The notes under the pieces were generated by a model. It made no database searches, was not told the DNA's origin, and saw only the letters and a list, made by a program, of their open reading frames with translations. Position numbers and translations under genes: made by a program. A DNA stretch of 64,000 bases, from positions 1,178,001 to 1,242,000 of the forward strand of contig JAQJZZ010000004.1 in assembly GCA_030077755.1 (NCBI GenBank), given 5' to 3'. Shown piece by piece: positions 1 to 10,037 of the stretch (its first letter is position 1; the number at the start of each line of letters is the position of its first letter). Source of the stretch: Filosporella fistucella. Its lineage: Eukaryota; Ascomycota; Leotiomycetes; Helotiales.

Positions 1-188
1 ATAACCCCACAGAGTGGGATCAGACGGATGTCAACTTTTCGCATAATGCGTTTCTGCTCCTCCTCTGGCCACGATGAAGCGTCATCTCCACCACGGGGGT
101 AGTTGTTTTCGATTGAGCCTCCTACGTCGCTGGGACTCTCCATGTGGTCATGGTATTTGACCTTCTCGTCGTCAGGTGCTTTAGCCAT
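1..188 (-). CDS. MFS transporter, N-terminal fragment (runs off left edge)
   Basis: The minus strand from the ATG at 188-186 is open to the window edge (62 codons plus two bases). The translation starts MAKAPDDEKVKYHDHMES and continues through an acidic stretch into WPEEEQKRIMRKVDIRLIPLC. That last segment is the usual lead-in to transmembrane helix 1 in fungal major facilitator permeases of the anion:cation symporter (Dal5/allantoate permease) type, which read roughly EEK-x4-RKIDxxLxPL. No membrane helix is visible because the gene leaves the window, so substrate and completeness are unknown. Only the cytoplasmic N-terminus is seen. Codon use and base composition are normal, unlike the A+T block that begins 500 bp upstream of the start. 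Family assignment rests on a short motif; moderate confidence. Confidence 0.6.
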   Translation of the reverse strand, partial: MAKAPDDEKVKYHDHMESPSDVGGSIENNYPRGGDDASSWPEEEQKRIMRKVDIRLIPLCGV

Positions 189-690
189 TGTGCTCGCAAA
201 GATGATTCAATTGAACGTGTCAGGTCGAAAGTGACAGAGTGCTGTTCTATCAAACAAGGTTTGATATATTGTAAAGATACCTTCTACCTGGGAAGCAGGA
301 GTCCCGTCATTTATATACCTCGACGTTCCCGAGCTGGGAGTACTATTACCTACCAGTTCGGCCGTGTGCAAGAAGACAGAGCCTGGGCGGCCTGGAATTG
401 GCCTCGGTCCATAACATTGTCTTGGGCTACCTACCAATCCGTACATCATTGGCATAAGTGTTCTGTAGCCAATCCGCAGATTAGAGATGCAGTCGTTTTC
501 TTGGAATGAATAAAAGATTGCAGACTGGCGAGACTGGCCAAGAGATCCAAGATCTTGGCCTATGATGGCAGAGGTCGGGAGAGGGTAGAGGCAAGGCAAT
601 TACCCCGCATTATAATCCATTGGGAAGGTAGAATGGTAATACAATGACAAGCCGCCCTTGCTAGCCGGAGCGGGAGAGAATAAGAGAAGA
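189..690. other. Upstream region of the MFS gene, ordinary composition
   Basis: This is non-coding sequence between the MFS start and the A+T-rich island. Two overlapping ORFs on opposite strands (144-509 + and 207-599 -) cross it, but neither shows a recognisable domain or codon pattern. It probably holds the MFS promoter and 5' leader. Composition changes abruptly near 690. Confidence 0.45.
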
Positions 691-704
691 AAGGGATATA
701 TATT

Positions 705-736
705 CTTAGTAACTAGGAAGCTTAGTAACTAGGAAG
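705..736. repeat. Two perfect 16-bp direct repeats at the island edge
   Basis: The unit CTTAGTAACTAGGAAG occurs twice head to tail (705-720 and 721-736), exactly where balanced sequence gives way to A+T-rich sequence. It may be a local tandem duplication at the edge of the repeat island. Confidence 0.85.
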
Positions 737-770
737 CTTATTAAATATTAAGATAATAAAAAATATATAT

Positions 771-1006
771 TATTTTATTTATTTTATTTATTTTATTTAT
801 TTTATTTATTTTATTTATTTTATTTATTTTATTTATTTTATTTATTTTATTTATTTTATTTATTTTATTTATTTTATTTATTTTATTTATTTTATTTATT
901 TTATTTATTTTATTTATTTTATTTATTTTATTTATTTTATTTATTTTATTTATTTTATTTATTTTATTTATTTTATTTATTTTATTTATTTTATTTATTT
1001 TATTAT
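771..1006. repeat. 9-bp tandem repeat (ATTTATTTT)n, about 26 copies
   Basis: The unit ATTTATTTT repeats without interruption for roughly 235 bp; three-T and four-T runs separated by single A alternate strictly. It is a pure A/T minisatellite with no coding potential. It lies between the normal flank and the first degraded retroelement. It is not a telomere repeat (no TTAGGG-type unit). Confidence 0.95.
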
Positions 1007-2721
1007 TTAAAAAGGTATTTAAAATATAATAATTATTTTATAAGCTAATGCTTATAATATTTGAAGTAAGAAGTAAGAAATAAATATATTATAAAAATAA
1101 TTCTCTTTATAATATTATTTAAAGTTAAGCATAAAGCTTTTATTTAATAATAAAAGCATTAATTTTATATAAAACCTTTATTCCTAAATAAAATCTCTTA
1201 TAATAAGGAATTCCTTATATTATAAATTTTAATTTAATAAATTTATTATTTAAAGGACTTTAAATTCATTTATTTAATTTCTTAAGAATTCTATTATATA
1301 AAAAGTACTTTTAATATTTATTAATATTTAAAAGAATCCTAATCTTAAAAATTAAAAATTTCTTTAATTTTACTTATAATATAATTATAATACTTAAAGT
1401 AACTTTAAATAAGATTAAATTAAATTATATTTATAATATGCTAATTCTTAAATAAAAGTTTAAAAAATAAAATATTATATAAATTTTAATAAAAATAGCA
1501 TTTGCCAAAATATAAGAAAAAGAATAATAGCTATTAAGTTAATTTAAGGAAGTTAAGTAATAAAATATAAGAAAAAATTATATAAACTTATTATAAAAAA
1601 GGACTTTATTTTAATTATAAGCTCTTAGGGTATATAATATTTATTATTTATTATTAAAGGAATATATAATATTATAAAAATATTTAAGCTATTAAAATAA
1701 AAGGAAGCTTATACTATTAAATAATAATTTAATATTTATAAAATAATAAAGGAATACTTAAGGAAATAACAATTAATATTTAATTAAAATTATTATTAAA
1801 AAATAAGGATTAGGATATTAAATATAAAGCTTTAAATAAAAGAATTTAATATATAAATAATAAAAATTAATATATTATTAAATATTAAATTAATAAGAGA
1901 ATTTATTATAATATTTTATAAATAAGAGAATTATAAGAAATAATTTAAAGGAAAGATATTATAATTTATTAGAGTTAAGAATAATAAATAATAAAAGATT
2001 AAAAATAATAAAATAATTATATTTAAGGAGTTAAGTAAAATTAAATTAAGTAATTTTATTTAAGGAATATTATTAAAGTTAAAATAATTAAATATATAAT
2101 AATCATTAAATTACCTTTATTAAATCAAAGACCTTAGTCTTATAATTTTATAAATACTAAATATTATAAAAATAGGGATTATAAATTATAATATAATAAA
2201 ATAATACTATAAAAATCTTATATAATAAATTAATAAAATAATTATTAATAATATTAATACTTAATATAAGAAAATTATATTAAATTATATATATAAACTT
2301 ATATAAAAGAATATAAAAAAAAAAATAAAAAGCTAAAAAGTAATAAAAATTATTAAATTAAAAATAAAAATTATATATTATAAAGAAAATAAATAAAAAA
2401 TAATTATATATTAATATATACTTAAAGGGATATAAGAAAATAATTAAAGCTATAATTAATTAAGGTTATTAAGAATTTATATTTATTATTAATAATTAAG
2501 GAAAAATAATTAATATAATAATTATAAGAATAAATAAAGAATACAAGAAAGAAATATAATTTAATCTTATTAAAATTAGCTAATATTAAATTATTTTTAA
2601 ATTATTATAGCTAAAGTAATATAGCCTTATTATAAATTAAATAATAATAATAATAATCCTTAAAGATTATTTATATAAAAAAATATTTTAAATTAAATAT
2701 AAGAATTAAGAACTTAATTAA
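1007..2721 (+). mobile_element. Old, heavily degraded Gyp1-family fragment
   Basis: Bases ~1036-1330 resemble a Gyp1 LTR in reverse orientation (compare the block ending TTAAAGTTAAGCATAAAGC in the intact LTRs). Bases ~1380-2721 align in forward orientation with the gag to protease part of Gyp1, for example the region around 35990-36990 or 46960-47950. Divergence is much greater than in copies A-C, so this is an older layer. The mixed orientation implies rearrangement. The fragment ends where a copia LTR begins at 2722. No reading frame survives. Confidence 0.65.
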
Positions 2722-3297
2722 TATAAGATATATAATATAAAATATTAAGGGGTAAACCTTTATTATATATATATATTAAAGGAGGGTGGAAGTATCGCTT
2801 AAGCTATAAGGCTTATTAATAAGGAGTAATAATAATAAGTATATTTTTTACTTGACTTTTTACTTATACTTAAATATAGCAATCAACTCGATTTAAATAT
2901 TTTAAATAATTAATTCTAATAGATTCTATTGATTAGAAATCCACTATTAATATTAATAATATTATAAGCTATGTGATATTATTAATTAATAATCACATAT
3001 AAGAACGCGTAATCCATTACGTCAATTTAGCTAATTGATTAAAAATCCAAAGTTATTAAAACTTTTCAAAAATTTAAAAAAACCTAAAAATATTTATATA
3101 AAGACGCTAAGCCATAATAGGAAGCTATAACTTATAATATAAGTAATAATAATATTAATAAGCTTATATATAATTTTATAATAACTTATTACGGTTAGAT
3201 TATGAGAAATCTTTTCTTAAAAAGTTTTCTCCTTTTTTTTAAAAAAAAAAAACTTTTAAAAAGTTTTTTAAAAAATTTAATAATTATAAATCTAATA
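2722..3297 (-). mobile_element. Copia LTR, reverse orientation (solo LTR)
   Basis: These 576 bp are an inverted copy of the copia LTR at 9470-10037, with a few substitutions and small indels. The inner boundary (…TAATTATAAATCTAATA at 3297) matches exactly the LTR start defined by the polypurine tract of copia-1. No copia internal sequence adjoins it: degraded Gyp1 lies to the left and unclassified A+T-rich sequence to the right. The flanks AATTA (2716-2720) and GATTA (3298-3302) resemble a RIP-altered 5-bp target duplication, though offset by one base, which would make it a solo LTR. Confidence 0.75.
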
Positions 3298-3537
3298 GAT
3301 TAAGTAGTCTCTTTTTAAACTAATTCTCTTTAATATAGAATAATGGTAATTTAGGTTTAAAGACCTTTATTTATACTATTATTTTATCCTCATTTAATAG
3401 GCATAATCTTATAACTTTAAACCTTAATTTAATTATTTCCTGGGTAAGAGCATAATTATAAATATTTAGCAAATTATATATAAAGCTAATAATATTATAA
3501 TTAAATTCGCCCTTATAAAGATATTTATTAATAAATC
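3298..3537. other. Unclassified A+T-rich sequence
   Basis: I see no ORF, terminal repeat or clear match to the other families in this window. It is probably remnant transposon sequence between the solo LTR and the next gypsy LTR. Confidence 0.4.
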
Positions 3538-4564
3538 TATAATAATTGCTATATAAGCCAGGGCACGCATAATAATTTTAGGTAAGGGATAAGTATATTA
3601 TAAAGACGTTTTAATTATAATATTATTAAGTATAAAGAATATTATTTAAAGTTAAGCACAAAGCTCCTATTTAATAGCAAAAGTGCTAGTCTTATATATA
3701 ACCTTTATTTCTAAGGGAATCCTTTTACTTCAAGGACTTTACCCTATTAAGGGACTTTAAACTCCTAAACTCCCTTATTTTATAAATTCTAGACTTTATT
3801 ATATAATATCCCTATAGACTTTATTATATAATACTAGGTCCTCTTAATTACTATAATTTTCTATATAGGCTCTTTTAGCCTATTAAGCCTTAGGCTATAA
3901 TTTATATAAATAATTATAATATTATTCCTTTTTTAAACTAATATAGACCCTATACCTAGCTATATCAATAAAATATTAATAATTACCTTTAATTATCCTT
4001 TCTTTATAATAAATATCATATCTTCCTTTAAGTATATAAAATAAAAATAAAGAATAAATCTTATTCTTTATATTAAGGCTATTAATTATAACGCCCTTTA
4101 TTATTCTTATTATAAATAGCTTTCCTATTATTATTTCTTAAATCTTTCCTAATTAGGTTATTATTCTAAGTGCATTTATTTAAAGAATTTATATAATTTC
4201 ATAAGGTATAAAATAATGCTTATCCATAAAACCGTTTATTATTTTTTTATAGGTTTAATGCGGAAAAGATTATTATTTTTCTTATTTCTCTGCCTTCTTT
4301 ATTTCCTTTCTTTAAAGTCTTTATTAATTAGGGCAAGGTGATTTCCCCTTCTTTCTTATTTAAGGATAATCTTCTTATAAGTTTAAATTTTGCTTTAAAA
4401 ATGCATTTAATAATTTAGGATAATAAAGGTTAATCTTAAGTTCTTAAGTATTTTTTAAATATAGGTAACCTTTCCATTTTATTAAGTACTTAACTATTTT
4501 ATTAAATTTCTTATAATTTAATATCTTTTTTACTTTATATTTTATAAGCAGGTTAATTGATTTA
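3538..4564 (-). mobile_element. Gyp1-like element, 3' LTR and truncated 3' end
   Basis: Bases 3538-3921 are a reverse-oriented LTR similar to, but longer and more diverged than, the Gyp1 LTRs. It is followed by the polypyrimidine stretch expected of a minus-strand polypurine tract. Bases 3922-4564 continue as the 3' non-coding region and chromodomain end of a minus-strand Gyp1-like element; compare the region beginning at 41293. The element is cut off near 4564. It may be a subfamily of Gyp1. Confidence 0.7.
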
Positions 4565-4585
4565 TATCAGGTATATAATTGGAAT
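4565..4585 (+). mobile_element. 21-bp stub of a Gyp2 LTR at a recombination junction
   Basis: The bases from TATCAGGTATATAATTGG onward match the first 21 bp of the Gyp2 LTR (TGTCAGGTATATAATTGG at 13607). Immediately to the right starts the segment shared with copia-2, and to the left is Gyp1-like sequence. It marks a breakpoint. Confidence 0.65.
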
Positions 4586-5116
4586 AATCTCAACTCCTTA
4601 TTATTTATTTTAAATAAATATAAGGATTATAATAAGACTTATTATATTATATATTAATTAAGGTCTTATTAAATTATAATTGATTTATATATCAATTTAT
4701 TAAAAGTAAATTTTTTTTAAAAAAAATTTAAAATTTTTTTTAAAAAATTTACTATTATTTAAAAAAGTAACTTAAATGTAATAAGAATATTAAATTAGTT
4801 ATAATAATTATTATTCTTAAGTTATTATAAATAAAAATAAGTTATTAACTTATTATATTATTTCTTAAAATGATTAAGAATATATATATATATATATATA
4901 TATCTTAATCAATTAAGGAACCTCTTTATAGAATTATTATTAAATAATATAAATATTAGTCATATTATCTAATAATACTATTATTTAGAACTTAAGATTA
5001 AATAATAGCAAATTAAATTCTAAAAGAGCGTTCTTATTATAAACATAAACTCTAATTATATTTATTATTATTATATTATAACTTAAGAATAATAATATTA
5101 GTTTTATTAATTAAAA

Positions 5117-8100
5117 ATGGCTTCTTTTAAAGGACTAAAATTAATAGGTAAATCTAATTATATAAAATGGCTTAGTGAAGCTAAGCTATTTCTAGAAATA
5201 AATGGCTATATGGCTTATATAAATAACACTATTAATCCACCTAATAAATCGCTTTATTATGAAGATAATGAGCCTATAACTCTTGAATTAGGGGTTAAAT
5301 ATAAGGAAAGATATAGCGATTTTATTAAAAATAATAATAAAGCTTTAGGTGCTATTAAATCTATTATATCCCTAGAAAATATAAATAGATTTAAGGATAA
5401 AAATAGTGCTAAGCTTCTTTAGGAAGCAATTAAAGCTACTTACGGCGATTCTAGCTTTAAATTAATTAATAGATATTTAAATCAATTAATAAAAGCTAAT
5501 TATACTTCTTTTAAAAATATAGACGAATATACGGCTAATATATAAAGCTCGGCTATTTATTTAAAAGAATTAGGCTATAAAATGCTAGATCCCTTTATAG
5601 CTTGGATTATATTTAAGGGATTAAATAATAATTTTAATTCGCTAATTAGTCAAAAATATAAAGAAATTAGTAATGATTTAAGTAATATTAATATTAATAA
5701 ATTAATTAGCGAATTAATCGCCAAAGAAAGCCATTTTAATAATAATTTAAAAGCTAATAAAACTTCTAAATATTTTAAAAATAAAAATAATAAGAATAAT
5801 ATTCTTTATTATAAATATTATAATAAAAAAGGGCACTTAAAATCCAAGTGTTTTATTAAATATCCTAAATTAAGAAATTCTAATTCTAATTCTAATTCTT
5901 TTAAAAATAAGGATAAAAATAAGAATAAGAATAAGAATAAAAAGGATTTTAATAAAAGCAATAATTTAGATAAAACCCTTATGTCTGCTATTAATAATAA
6001 TAATAATTTTATTATTAATAATAAAATAATTTTAGACTTAGGCGCATTTGACCATTATATGCCTAATAGGAATTGGCTTATTAATTATAAGCCAGTTAAT
6101 AATTCCTTTATTATTATTGCAAATGGATTTAAATTAGCTATTAAAGGAATAGGTAATATACCTATTTTAGTTAATAATAAGGAAATATTAATTAAAGGGG
6201 TTAATTATATCCCGGATTTAAAAGCTACTTTATTATCTACTAAGACCCTTATAAATAAAGGATGGGATATTACTTTTAATAATAATATAGCTAAAATAGT
6301 AAACAATAAAAATAATATTATTATTATAGCAAATTGGATTAATAACGCATATTATTTAAATTTAAAAATTAATAATAAATATTTAAAAAACGTTATTTAT
6401 CAAGTAGATAAAAATATTAATATAAGTAAGCTTAATATGGATTTAATTCATAAAAGGCTAAATCACTTAAATAAAGACTATTTAATTAAAATAATAAATA
6501 ATATTAAAGGATATAAATTACCTAAAAATAGTAAAATTAATTTAAATAATTGTGAATCTTATATTATAGGTAAAATAACTAAAAATATTAATTATAAGCC
6601 TTTAGATATAAATAAAGAGATTCTTACTTATTTTAATTTAAATATAGCTAGACCTTTTAAGATATTAGGCCTAAAAGGCGAGCGTTATTTTATTACTTTT
6701 ACTTATAAAAGTAATAAAGCCGTTTATATTTATGCTATTAAATATAAATCCAAAGCTATAAATAAATTAATAAAATTATATAATTTATTAAAAAATCAAT
6801 TTAATATTATTATTAAAGGATTACATTCCGATAATGCAAAAGAATTTATTAATAATAAGTGGAATACTTTTATTAAAAATAAGGGAATTTATATTAATTT
6901 AATTAGCCCTTATAGCCAAGAATAAAATGGTATAAGTGAGCGATTAAATTAATATATATTAGAAAGGCTAATAATTATATGCTATAATAAAAATATTCCC
7001 TTATATCTCTAGCCTTATTTAATTAAATCTATTATAAATATTAAAAATAGGACATATAATAGTTTTATTAATAATATTCCTTATATATCGATTTTTAAAG
7101 ATAAACCCGATATATCGCATATTAAAGTATTAGGCTCCTTATGCTATACTTTAATTCCTAAGGAAATAAGAGCTAATAAAGCTAATTTAGGAAAGCTAAA
7201 TAATAAAGCTAATAGCGGTATATTAATAGGGTAGGAATCTTTTAATAATTATTTAATTTATATCCCTACTTTAAATAAAGTAATAAGTAATTAAGATATA
7301 ATTATTAAAGAAGATTTAATTTATAAAGATAAATATAAATTAAATTTGGACTTTAATAAATTATTAAAAGAAGATTTAAAGGATTATAATTTTATTAAAA
7401 ATTTATTAAATAATCCTACTTTTAATAATAATAATCAAGATATTATTATTAAAGAAACTCCTTTAAATATCAATAATAAGGAAAATAATAATTTAGATAT
7501 ATTAGAAGTAAATAAATCTAATATTAATAATAATAATAAAAATAATAATAATATTAATATTAGCGATAATAGCGAAAATAGCGAAAATAGTAAAGAAGAT
7601 GATTTAAATAAATTAAATAAAGAGTTTTATAAAGGACCTAAAACTCAATCTAAATTAAAAGAAGCTAATTTTACTATTAATAATAGCTTATATAATTTGG
7701 CTTTCATAGAATATTTAACCTCTAAAATAGAGGGCGATAATAATATTAAAGATAATAATAATAAGGATTTAAAATCCAATAAAATTATTATTTATAAAAA
7801 TCGATTAAAAGATAATACTATTATTTTAGAGCCTAAATCTTATAAAGAAGCTATTAATAATAATAATCCTTATAAAGATTATTGGATTAAAGCTATATAA
7901 AAAGAATTAAATACTTTAAATCTTAATAATATTTAAGATATTATTACTATTTCTAATAAATTTAATTATAATAATATAACACCTATTAAAACTAGGTGGG
8001 CTTATAAATTAAAAGATAATAATAATAATTATTACGAATTTAAAGCTAGGTTTATAGCTAAAGGCTTTAAGCAAATTTACGGTAAAGATTATATAGAGTC

Positions 8101-9424
8101 TTTTATAGCCGTAATTAAGCAAATAGCTTGGAAAATTGTATTTGCCTTAGCTTTATTAAATAATTATTATATTTATAAAATCGATATGATTTCTGCTTTT
8201 ATACAGGGAAATATAAACGCTAAAATAAGCTTATATTTACCCGAAGGCGTAAAAGATAATTTATTAATATTAAGTAATAAAATAAATAATAAAGAAGCTT
8301 TATATTTATAATTAAATAAAGCTTTATATGGATTAAAGCAATCTGCCCGTATTTGGTATTTTATACTTATTAATAAATTAAAAGAATTAAATTATAAGCC
8401 CTTAAGTGCCGAAAGTTGCATTTTTATAAATAAGTCTATAAATATAATTATTTGTATTTATGTGGATAATTTAGCTATTATAGGCCCTAATAAGGATAAT
8501 ATTAATATTCTTATTAAAACTTTTAAAAATTATTTTCAAATTAAAGAATTAGGGATTATTAAAGATTATTTAGGAATAAATATTATTATAAATAATAATA
8601 ATAATAATAAATCTTTAATATTAAGCCAAGCTAAATATATAACTAAAATATTAGAAAAATATAATATGGCTAATTATAATCCTATTAATATTCCTCTTAA
8701 TATTAATTTAAAATTAATCCCTAATAAGGAATAAGCAAATAAAGAAGATATTAAAGAATATTAAGGGATAATAAGGAGCTTATTATATCTAGTATTAGGC
8801 ACTAGACCCGATATAGCTTATTCGGTTATTAAATTAGCTAGATATGCTAATAACCTTAATAAAGAATACTTTATAGCTATTAAAAGAATATTAAGATATT
8901 TAAAAGGAACTATTAATTATTTTATTAAATATAAGAATAATAATATTAATAGCCATTATATAAGCGGCTATTGTAACGCAGATTATGCCGGAGATATTAG
9001 TATAGCTAAATCTATTATGGGTTATATATTTTATTTAGCTAATAGGCCTATATCATGGCGTTCTAAATTATAATCTATAGTAGTATAAAGCACTATAGAA
9101 GCTGAATATATAGCTATAAACGCTATTATTAAAGAAGCTATTTATATAATAAGCCTATTAAAAGAATTAGGCTTTTATAAGCAAAAGAAGTTCCCTTTAT
9201 ATACGGATAATAACGGAGCTTTATTATTAGGATATAATCCTATATATTACGAGAAAATAAAGCATATAGCCGTTAAATATCACTATATAAGAAATCTTAT
9301 ATTAAAAGGAATAATAGATTTAATATATATTCCTATTAATAAATAAAAAGCCGATGGATTAACTAAGGCTTTAAAAAAGATTAAATATAAAAACTTCTTA
9401 AAAGAGCTTAATTTCATAAGCTAA
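5117..9424 (+). pseudogene. Copia-1 gag-pol polyprotein, inactivated by RIP stops
   Basis: One uninterrupted phase of 1,436 codons runs from the ATG at 5117 to TAA at 9424 with no frameshift, a normal length for a copia polyprotein. It is broken by about fifteen in-frame TAA/TAG codons (for example 5420, 6923, 7898, 8732), nearly all where the family has Gln or Trp. Order: gag (from residue 1); a zinc-knuckle-like segment (YYKYYNKKGHLKSKCF, near residue 230) with Cys lost; protease with DLGA (near 310); integrase with SQE-stop-NGISERL for the usual EQNGxxER; reverse transcriptase with IDMISAFIQGN, ALYGLKQSARIWY and YVDNL in place of YVDD; and RNase H with NADYAGD and STIEAEYIA. Asparagine excess reflects G-to-A change of Asp and Ser codons. 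It cannot make a functional protein. Confidence 0.93.
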
Positions 9425-9469
9425 AAATAATAAGCTTAAATAATTTCTTAGGTACTTATTAAGAGGGCG

Positions 9470-10037
9470 TATTAGATTTATAATTAGTAAATTTTTTAAA
9501 TTTTTTAAAAGTTTTTTAAAAAAGGAGAAAACCTTTTAAGAAAAGATTTCTCATAATTTAACCGTAATAAGTTACTATAAAATTATATATGAGCTTATTA
9601 ATATTATTATTACTTATATTATAAGTTATAGCTTCCTATTATGGCTTAGCGTCTTTATATAAATATTTTTAAGTTTTTTAAACTTTTGAAAAGTTTTAAT
9701 AACTTTGGATTTTTAATTAATTAGCTAAATTGACATAATAGACTATGCATTCTTATATGTGATTATTAATTAATAATATTATATAGCTTATAATATTATT
9801 AATATTAATAGTGGATTTCTAATTAATAGAATTTATTAGAATTAATTATTTAAATATTTAAATCGAGTCAATTCCTATATTTAAGAATTAAGTAAAAAGT
9901 TAAGTAAAAATATACTTATTATTATTACTCCTTATTAATAAGCCTCACAGCTTAAGCGATACTTCCACCCTCCTTTAATATATATATATATAATAAAGTT
10001 TTACCCCTTATTTATATTTTATATTTTATATCTTATA
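9470..10037 (+). repeat. Copia-1 3' LTR
   Basis: The LTR begins TATTAGATTTATAATTAG (ancestral TGTTAGA) directly after the polypurine tract and ends …TATATCTTATA (ancestral …CA). It contains several short A/T palindromes. It is almost identical to 28063-28629 (reverse complement) until about 9998, after which the last ~40 bp differ by small indels. Confidence 0.85.

Larger units (their letters stand above)
4586..10037 (+). mobile_element. Copia-1 retrotransposon, 5' truncated
   Basis: This is a Ty1/copia element in forward orientation. It contains part of the leader (4586-5116), the gag-pol frame (5117-9424), a polypurine tract (AAGAGGGCG at 9461-9469) and the 3' LTR (9470-10037). A 5' LTR, primer-binding site and ~0.7 kb of leader present in copia-2 are missing; the left end is an abrupt junction at 4585/4586. 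Coordinates correspond to copia-2 by a constant sum (x to 38,099 minus x) through the whole frame, so there are no indels. The right end abuts Gyp2-B. No target duplication is recognisable. Confidence 0.9.

Noticed and set aside
144..599. Overlapping ORFs of 121 and 130 codons on opposite strands near the left edge
   Set aside because: No recognisable domain, they overlap each other, and they lie in the 5' region of the MFS gene; one overlaps its first codons antisense.
771..1006. Telomere or CRISPR-like repeat
   Set aside because: The unit is pure A/T, contiguous with no spacers, and unlike fungal telomere repeats.
2722..10037. The 2722-3297 and 9470-10037 inverted repeats as termini of one large DNA transposon
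   Set aside because: The inner boundary of the repeats coincides with a polypurine tract and an LTR start, the content is a copia polyprotein, and the flanks show no matching target duplication. Inverted LTRs are the better reading.
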